From: an uncultured Tissierellia bacterium
GTDB lineage: Bacteria > Bacillota > Clostridia > Tissierellales > Peptoniphilaceae
Length of the DNA: 11,474 nt
Reading direction: 5' to 3'
Assembly (NCBI GenBank): GCA_902489375.1
Contig: CABTZP010000039.1
Coordinates: 1 to 11,474, forward strand
Shown here in pieces: positions 7,004-11,474 of the stretch. Each line of letters starts with the position of its first letter. Position 1 is the first letter of the stretch. The position numbers and the translations under genes are program-made. Under the pieces are notes generated by a model. That model worked only from the letters and a program-made list of their open reading frames with translations, did no database searches and was not told the origin of the DNA.

Positions 7004-7032
7004 AGTATATGAGAACATTTGTTCTTTGTCAA
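7004..7032 (-). promoter_or_regulatory. yneA promoter (sigma-A type)
   Basis: On the minus strand a perfect -35, TTGACA (7027-7032), is followed after exactly 17 bases by TATACT (7004-7009). The predicted start of transcription is near 6997, about 32 bases before the ATG. The spacer contains one LexA box and a second lies just downstream, so the promoter should be strong but tightly repressed until DNA damage. Confidence 0.9.
7013..7024. promoter_or_regulatory. LexA (SOS) box, promoter-spacer copy
   Basis: A second GAACATTTGTTC, identical to the first, sits inside the -35/-10 spacer of the yneA promoter. The centres are 32 bp apart, close to three helical turns, so two LexA dimers would bind on the same face. 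Confidence 0.9.
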
Positions 7033-7208
7033 GAGAAATTCCTCATCAATAAAAAGATTTATAAAATATTTGTATATTCCCATCCTTGATAATTAATAAC
7101 TATAAGTTTCTTAAAATCAAAAAATAATGTTGTTTATTTGCTTTTACACCACTGGAAATTTTAAAGCGGATTTTTAACTAACAACTTTCAAAATATCAAA
7201 TAAGAAAT

Positions 7209-7237
7209 ATAGTAATGCTTTCAAAGTTACTATTTTT
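7209..7237 (+). terminator. AT-rich hairpin with T tail, possible weak terminator
   Basis: ATAGTAA (7209-7215) pairs with TTACTAT (7227-7233), with one more T-G pair inside, around a loop of nine bases, and is followed by TTTTATT. The stem holds few G-C pairs and no gene reads into it on the plus strand, so its function is doubtful. Confidence 0.3.
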
Positions 7238-7282
7238 ATTAGGTACATTGTTTGAAAATATTTCATCATAATAAAATATTTG

Positions 7283-7291
7283 TGATACAAT
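7283..7291 (+). promoter_or_regulatory. Possible extended -10 promoter toward the lipoprotein gene
   Basis: TGATACAAT contains TACAAT (7286-7291), five of six matches to the -10 consensus, with the TGN extension. No clear -35 is present. Transcription from here would start near 7298, just before the 7304-7326 hairpin, and run through the short ORF into the lipoprotein gene. Confidence 0.35.
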
Positions 7292-7303
7292 ACTCATGAA
7301 GTT

Positions 7304-7326
7304 GAATTATAATTACTTTATAATTC
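7304..7326. repeat. Perfect 9-bp inverted repeat in the AT-rich leader
   Basis: GAATTATAA (7304-7312) and TTATAATTC (7318-7326) form a perfect stem with a 5-base loop. It falls a few bases downstream of the predicted start of transcription, so it could be an operator or a 5' stabilising hairpin. In such AT-rich DNA chance is also possible. Confidence 0.4.
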
Positions 7327-7492
7327 TTTTGAAATTCTAATTGAAACCGGGACATGAGAAAACTGAACTTTTGATTTTAAAAAGATAAGGAAGGAGGTTG
7401 AGCATTTATATCAAAATTAACGAAAATAAAGAAAAAGTAAAGAAGGAATGTTTATTTAGCGTATAAAATTTGAGTTATTCTGGAGGTGAAAT

Positions 7493-7549
7493 ATGAAAAA
7501 AATTTTTTCTATTATCTTGTCATTAGTTATTATCACGGCGGTATCTTAA
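7493..7549 (+). pseudogene. Very short ORF resembling a broken-off signal peptide
   Basis: A strong ribosome site, GGAGGTG, precedes an ATG by a normal distance. The ORF encodes MKKIFSIILSLVIITAVS, a typical start of an exported or lipid-anchored protein, and then stops at TAA. In the same frame 11 more codons (NNPNVGTVQIN) follow before TAG. This may be the remnant of a lipoprotein gene similar to the next one, or a genuine 18-residue hydrophobic peptide acting as leader. I cannot decide between these. Confidence 0.35.
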
Positions 7550-7611
7550 AACAACCCTAATGTCGGAACAGTTCAAATTAATTAGGCGTAAAATAATAAG
7601 AGGTTATCGCA

Positions 7612-8301
7612 ATGTTAAAAAACTTTTTTACTTACTATCTTATTTTCGCCCTTGTATTGTCATTGACCGCCTGTTCTCCAGCAGGGAAAGAACCTGAAGG
7701 AAATCCGTCAGCGAAAAAAGAGAAAAGTTCCCAGGAACAAGAAAAAAAAGAAAACGAACTGGCCCTTTTATTCCCTGCAAATATGGCGGGAAGAACAAAG
7801 TCCAATGCGAAAATTTTTGATATTAAACCTTTCCATCTAAAACTTATTTTACCAGATGGCTGGAGTGTGTCGGAGAAAAAAGGAAAACTATTCCCCCTTG
7901 AGCCAGGTTTTTCCATTTATATTATTATGAATCGACAAGGAAGCCCGGTGGGTCACGTTGGATATAACGTTTTCGATTTACATGAGGGAGATGAAGATAA
8001 TCCCATGCTGATTTACGGTCAAATCGATAAAGGCTCTCGTTATTGTTTTGACGTGCACGACACTTACCAGGTTATCCGCAAACATACCCAAGGAGAAACA
8101 GCAATAGTAACTGTTTTTCATTCTGATGGATGGGTACTCGATAATCAAGGAAATTATGTAGAAAAGGGAGGAGAAAATAACATAGGCATCCTTTCTTATG
8201 ACAAAAGCCGTCGTGTTTATGTGGCTTTTGATCTTGTAAGTAGTAAAGTAACGAAAGATCAGGCTAAGGCCATCGCTGAAAGCCTTGAAATTCACGACTA
8301 A
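7612..8301 (+). CDS. Lipoprotein of unknown function
   Basis: I do not recognise the family. The 229-residue product has a clear lipoprotein signal (MLKNFF, hydrophobic stretch to about 18, lipobox LTAC with lipidated Cys21), so it should be anchored on the outer face of the membrane. A hydrophilic Lys/Glu tether (about 25-48) precedes a globular domain. That domain begins with a strand-rich part (FHLKLILPDGWSV, near 74-86) and continues with alternating hydrophobic strands to a final helix (VTKDQAKAIAESLEI). The LPDGW motif is common in small surface-lipoprotein domains but does not define a function. A modest ribosome site (AAGAGG) precedes the ATG. It is the only complete gene on the plus strand, sits in AT-rich surroundings, and ends at its own hairpin, all consistent with a later insertion. 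Confidence 0.85.
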   Translation: MLKNFFTYYLIFALVLSLTACSPAGKEPEGNPSAKKEKSSQEQEKKENELALLFPANMAGRTKSNAKIFDIKPFHLKLILPDGWSVSEKKGKLFPLEPGFSIYIIMNRQGSPVGHVGYNVFDLHEGDEDNPMLIYGQIDKGSRYCFDVHDTYQVIRKHTQGETAIVTVFHSDGWVLDNQGNYVEKGGENNIGILSYDKSRRVYVAFDLVSSKVTKDQAKAIAESLEIHD

Positions 8302-8338
8302 CTACATCCGATATAGATCATTGGGAGCATTTTTCTTT

Positions 8339-8396
8339 CCTCTGTTTCTGCCCCCTAAAAGGGCAGAAACGGAGGATTTAGCTTTTCTATTTTTCC
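8339..8396 (+). terminator. Terminator of the lipoprotein gene
   Basis: A 15-bp stem (8339-8353 with 8361-8375) and a 7-base loop. One pair is U-G in plus-strand RNA and would be A-C in minus-strand RNA, which favours use on the plus strand. A T-rich but interrupted tail (ATTTAGCTTTTCTATTTTT) follows. It lies between two convergent genes, about 40 bases after the lipoprotein stop, and its tail overlaps the end of the ynbB-like gene. Confidence 0.72.
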
Positions 8397-9682
8397 TTCC
8401 TTATTTCTTTTTCCTTTCGAACGTCCTGGAGGGCAAGCATACAGGCGAGTTTCGCCTGCTCGTAGACGATCCCCCCCTGATAATAGGCGATATAGGGGGG
8501 GCGAATGGGGCCATCGGCACTCACTTCGATCGAAGACCCGTCAATAAAGCCGCCGGAAGCCATGATGACCTGGTGACTATATCCGGGCATATCCCAGGGA
8601 TAGGGAACGACCTCACTTCCCACCGATGCCGCCTTTTGCACGGCCCGGCAGAAGGCAATCAAAAGATCAGGATCTTCGAATTTAATCGCCTGGACAATAT
8701 CTGAACGCGGATCCGCTAAAGAAGGGATACATTCAAAGCCCTCCTCTTCGAAAACCGAGGCAAAAAGAAGGGCCGCTTTTCGGGCCTCTTTCGTGATATG
8801 GGGGGCAAGAAAAAAACCCTGGAGGGTAAGCCGAGTCGTATCAAAGGTAAGACCGGTATTTCTTCCTAATCCCGGGGCGGTGATGTGATTGATGCAGCGC
8901 TCAATCAGGTTCTTTTTTCCGGCAATATACCCGCCGGAAAGTGCAATTCCCCCACCGGGATTTTTGATTAAAGACCCGGCCATGATGTCGGCTCCAATTT
9001 CAAGAGGTTCGATCGTTTCTGTAAATTCTCCATAGCAGTTATCCACCATGATGATCGTCTGAGGGCTTGCTATTTTTATGATATCAATAGCCTTTTTCAT
9101 CTCTTCGATGGTAAAAGCTCTGCGGTCGGTATAGCCGGTCGACCTTTGCAGTTCAACCATCTTCACTGGTTTTTCAAAGGCTTTTTTCAGGCGGTCATAG
9201 TCAATCGAATGGTCTTTTTTTAGGGGAAGAACTTCATATTGGATTCCCTTTTCGATTAAATTTCCCTTTTCTTCTCCCCGGATACCAATGACCTTTTGCA
9301 GGGTGTCATAGGGATGGTCCGTAGCCTCCAAAAGCGTATCTCCCTTTTCAAGAAGGGCGAAGAGAACAATGGCAAGGGCATGGGTGCCTGAAGCAATCGA
9401 AGGGCGTACTAAACAGTCCTCTGCCTTAAAGACGTCTCGGAAAATGGCCTCCGCCTTTCCCCGGCCCGTATCGCCATAGCCATAACCCGTGGCAGAAAAA
9501 AAATCAGACTGGGAGAGCATATTTTCCTGAAAAGAGTGAAGAACCTTAAGCTGGTTGTAAGAACAAGTCTGTTCAATTGCAAGAAAAGAGCTCTCCAGGG
9601 CCTTTTCTTTTTCTTCAATTCTTTCCAAAATTTCTGGACGAATGTGAAATTCATTTATTAATAAGTGATCAATATCATTCAT
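8387..9682 (-). CDS. ynbB: YnbB-like PLP-dependent enzyme (methionine gamma-lyase/aluminium-resistance family)
   Basis: Fold-type I pyridoxal-phosphate protein of the Cys/Met-metabolism superfamily, the group often labelled aluminium resistance protein or methionine gamma-lyase family protein. The true substrate is not established. The 431 residues fit the family. Visible sites: the YGYGDTGRGKAEAIF block (67-81), phosphate-binding ASGTHAL (97-103), TDHPYDTL (121-128), Asp214 in MVDNCYGE as partner of the pyridine nitrogen, and SLIKNPGGG (237-245), where Lys240 should carry the cofactor. The ATG at 9682 has a purine-rich AAAGAGGAACGG upstream with somewhat long spacing. It follows miaA by 48 bases with no terminator between, so the two are probably cotranscribed. 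This neighbourhood recalls B. subtilis miaA-hfq...ynbB, but hfq is absent. Confidence 0.9.
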   Translation of the reverse strand: MNDIDHLLINEFHIRPEILERIEEKEKALESSFLAIEQTCSYNQLKVLHSFQENMLSQSDFFSATGYGYGDTGRGKAEAIFRDVFKAEDCLVRPSIASGTHALAIVLFALLEKGDTLLEATDHPYDTLQKVIGIRGEEKGNLIEKGIQYEVLPLKKDHSIDYDRLKKAFEKPVKMVELQRSTGYTDRRAFTIEEMKKAIDIIKIASPQTIIMVDNCYGEFTETIEPLEIGADIMAGSLIKNPGGGIALSGGYIAGKKNLIERCINHITAPGLGRNTGLTFDTTRLTLQGFFLAPHITKEARKAALLFASVFEEEGFECIPSLADPRSDIVQAIKFEDPDLLIAFCRAVQKAASVGSEVVPYPWDMPGYSHQVIMASGGFIDGSSIEVSADGPIRPPYIAYYQGGIVYEQAKLACMLALQDVRKEKEIRKEK

Positions 9683-9730
9683 TTTGTTTTCCGTTCCTCT
9701 TTCTTCATGGATTGCGAAAATATTGGAATA

Positions 9731-10705
9731 CTAACGTTCGTTATAAAAACGATTGATTTGTTCTTCCATCTCTTCTACGATCTGTTCTTCGCTTTTTTCG
9801 GACCGGTTAAAAAAGATGGCCTCCGGATACCGATGAAACCAGCTGACTTGCCTTTTCGCGTAATTTCTCGAATACTGCTGAATTAAACGGACCATTTCTT
9901 CATATGTAACAAGACCCTTTTCATACCACTGAACCTGACGGTAACCAATCGCCAAAGCGGCCTGAGCGTCAAAAGGCATCCCCTCTTCAAGAAGCCTTCG
10001 ATTTTCTTCCACAAGCCCCTCTTCCATCATTTGAATGACCCTTTGGTTAATCCTTTCGTATAGCTTTTCCCGATCATCCGTGAGGACAAAGATCAGGGCC
10101 TCATATCTTTCCTCTTTTTTTTCTTCTTTTTTCCAGTCCGATAGCGATTTTCCCGTGGAAAGGTAAACTTCCATCGCTCGAAGAATCCTTTTGCGGTTCG
10201 TTTGGTGAAGGATCCTTGCGCTTTCCGGGTCAACCTTTTTTAAAAAATGAAAAAGCGCCTGACCCTGGTCACGATCGTAGGCTTCTCCCAACCTTTTCCT
10301 TAGTTCCGGTTCGATATTAATATGAGCAAAATGAAAATCATGGAGAATAGCATCTAAGTAAAGACCGGTTCCCCCAACAAAAATTGGCTTATGGCCACGA
10401 GAATCGATCTGATCGATGGTTTCATAAGCGATGGTTTGATAATCATGCGCTGTGAACCGTTCACCCGGAGAAACCAGATCAAGCAAATGATGAGGAATTT
10501 TTTCCATTTCCTCTTCACGGACCTTCGCCGTGCCGACATCCATCCCCCGATAGATTTGCATCGAATCCATGGAGAGGATTTCTCCCCCAATCCTTCCGGC
10601 TACTTTTACGGAAATTTTTGTTTTGCCAACTGCCGTTGGACCGGTGATGAAAATCAGCTTTTTTTTCTTCCCATTTTTATTTGATTCGCATAAAGGCATT
10701 TTCAA
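9731..10705 (-). CDS. miaA: tRNA dimethylallyltransferase MiaA
   Basis: Transfers the dimethylallyl group to adenosine 37 of tRNAs that read codons starting with U, the first step to i6A/ms2i6A. The 324 residues match the family. The P-loop GPTAVGKT is at 22-29, DSMQIYRGMDVGTAK at 47-61, the PHHLLD segment at 71-76, GGTGLYL at 111-117, and NRKRILRAMEVY follows in the middle of the chain. I accept the TTG start at 10705 because AAGGA lies eight bases upstream; the next ATG at 10699 would be the alternative and shortens the protein by two residues. The start overlaps the end of mutL by 29 bases, so translation is probably coupled. The mutL-miaA pairing is common in bacteria. Confidence 0.96.
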   Translation of the reverse strand: MKMPLCESNKNGKKKKLIFITGPTAVGKTKISVKVAGRIGGEILSMDSMQIYRGMDVGTAKVREEEMEKIPHHLLDLVSPGERFTAHDYQTIAYETIDQIDSRGHKPIFVGGTGLYLDAILHDFHFAHINIEPELRKRLGEAYDRDQGQALFHFLKKVDPESARILHQTNRKRILRAMEVYLSTGKSLSDWKKEEKKEERYEALIFVLTDDREKLYERINQRVIQMMEEGLVEENRRLLEEGMPFDAQAALAIGYRQVQWYEKGLVTYEEMVRLIQQYSRNYAKRQVSWFHRYPEAIFFNRSEKSEEQIVEEMEEQINRFYNER

Positions 10706-11474
10706 AGTCTCTTTTCCTTCGAATAATCACGGTTGGGCGGCCATGGGGGCAGGTTAAAGGATAAGCGGTTTTTAAGAGGTCCAGATAGAGTGCTCTTACC
10801 TCATCCGGGCCGATGACATCCCCCTGCTTGATTGATGCCCGGCAGGCTTTCATGGCCATTTGACTGATCATGGCATCAAAGGAATCCAGCCCTTGAAAAG
10901 AAAGGTCCAGGAGGTCTAAAAACGTCCCTTCTTCTCTTTCTCCCGCAAAAATAGAGGGCAGCTCCCGCAAGACCACTGTGTCCTCAGCAAAAATATCAAA
11001 GCCATAGCCCAATTTTTTTAAAAGAGAGCTCTTCTTTTTCAAGGCATCCATTTGAAGATCCGAAAGTTTGATGGAAAGAGGCTGAAGGCGTCTTTGCGAG
11101 ATGACCGTTTGTGTGTTGACCTGTTTCATGAAGCGCTCAAAGTTAATCCGTTCATGGGCAGCATGCTGATCAATCAAAAGGAGCCGGTCCTGGATAGGAT
11201 CCTCTAAAATAATGTACGTTTTAAAGACAATGCCAATGAATCTTAGGTCTTCATAAGAAGGAAGAAGGGCATTTTCTTCAGCTTCTCTGAGAAAAGATTG
11301 CTCTTTTTCCTGAACATATTTTTCTTTTTGTTCGTGAAGACCGGTTGTTACTTGATCCGTCTTTCTGCTTCGTTCTTCTTTTCCTTCCTTTTCGTATGCC
11401 GTCTTCTCCTTGAGAAAAAGGAAACATGAATCTTCTTCTCTTTCTTCTTCCTCCACGGTAACTTCATGAACTGA
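10677..11474 (-). CDS. mutL: DNA mismatch repair protein MutL, C-terminal part (cut by right edge)
   Basis: The reading frame is open to the window edge, so only the last 265 residues are present; the N-terminal ATPase is outside. What is seen is a long charged linker (Glu/Lys-rich, low complexity) followed by the C-terminal dimerisation and endonuclease domain. DQHAAHERINFE, at about 11171-11136, is the DQHA(X)2E(X)4E nuclease signature of MutL proteins from bacteria lacking MutH. ACRASIKQGD and, near the end, CPHGRP (about 10751-10734) complete the metal site. It should therefore nick the nascent strand itself during mismatch repair. A GTG at 11456 in the linker should not be taken as the start. 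It is upstream of, and overlaps, miaA. Confidence 0.95.
   Translation of the reverse strand, partial: SVHEVTVEEEEREEDSCFLFLKEKTAYEKEGKEERSRKTDQVTTGLHEQKEKYVQEKEQSFLREAEENALLPSYEDLRFIGIVFKTYIILEDPIQDRLLLIDQHAAHERINFERFMKQVNTQTVISQRRLQPLSIKLSDLQMDALKKKSSLLKKLGYGFDIFAEDTVVLRELPSIFAGEREEGTFLDLLDLSFQGLDSFDAMISQMAMKACRASIKQGDVIGPDEVRALYLDLLKTAYPLTCPHGRPTVIIRRKRDFENAFMRIK

Larger units (their letters stand above)
7033..7611. other. AT-rich intergenic stretch without a full gene
   Basis: About 580 bases that are visibly richer in A and T than both flanks. I find no convincing gene. Contents: an AT-rich hairpin with a T tail (7209-7237), a possible extended -10 promoter (7283-7291), a 9-bp hairpin (7304-7326), two ribosome-site-like purine runs, one leading to a very short ORF (7493-7549), and a 13-base direct repeat (ATAAAATATTTGT at 7061 and 7271). 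In B. subtilis lexA lies beside yneA; here there is no trace of it. The stretch probably serves as the upstream region of the lipoprotein gene and may include decayed DNA. Confidence 0.6.

Noticed and set aside
8339..8375. Hairpin as terminator for the ynbB-like gene on the minus strand
   Set aside because: On that strand the stem is followed by GGAAAGAAAAATG with no T run, and the irregular pair becomes an A-C mismatch.
11454..11456. GTG as the start of a separate 259-residue protein
   Set aside because: The frame is open to the window edge and the product is clearly the linker and C-terminal domain of MutL.
1..11474. CRISPR array, insertion sequence, prophage or toxin-antitoxin module
   Set aside because: No regularly spaced repeats, transposase, integrase, terminal inverted repeats or recognisable toxin pair were seen on either strand.

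Overview
The window looks like chromosomal DNA of a low-GC Gram-positive bacterium (Firmicutes, probably Bacillales or a relative). The evidence is the strong GGAGG-type ribosome binding sites, two lipoprotein signal peptides, an ABC nucleoside importer of the NupNOPQ/PnrA type, a LysM cell-division inhibitor under paired Bacillus-type LexA boxes, and a mutL-miaA-ynbB gene order that recalls Bacillus subtilis. Species cannot be named from sequence alone.

Layout. Positions 1-68 hold the 3' end of a tRNA-Leu and its terminator on the + strand. From 150 to 5132 everything is on the minus strand: a nucleoside ABC importer transcribed as ATPase (nupO-like), permease (nupP-like), permease (nupQ-like), then the substrate-binding lipoprotein (PnrA/NupN-like). 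The first three genes are tightly packed or overlapping behind one extended -10 promoter, which sits inside a perfect 19-bp palindrome. The lipoprotein has its own extended -10 promoter after a probable terminator. Next, still on the minus strand, come a GAPDH gene (5403-6419) and a yneA-like SOS division inhibitor (6633-6965), each with its own terminator.

The stretch 6966-7611 is AT-rich. Its left end is the yneA promoter with two identical LexA boxes 32 bp apart. The rest has no full gene, only a possible promoter, AT-rich hairpins and a broken or very small signal-peptide ORF. It leads to a + strand lipoprotein of unknown function (7612-8301), which ends in a long hairpin. In B. subtilis lexA lies beside yneA and glnR-glnA lies near ynbB; neither is present here, so this AT-rich lipoprotein block marks a rearrangement or insertion.

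From 8387 to the right edge a minus-strand group runs mutL (C-terminal part only, cut by the window edge), miaA (overlapping mutL, TTG start) and ynbB (PLP-dependent lyase-like protein). Hfq, which follows miaA in B. subtilis, is missing.

Functionally the window combines purine/nucleoside salvage (importer), central carbon metabolism (GAPDH, possibly NADP-capable), DNA-damage response (YneA, MutL), tRNA modification (MiaA) and a PLP enzyme. I see no phage, CRISPR, IS element or clear new defence system. The most useful leads are the operator-like palindrome on the nup promoter, the cofactor-site substitutions in GAPDH, and the AT-rich island beside yneA.
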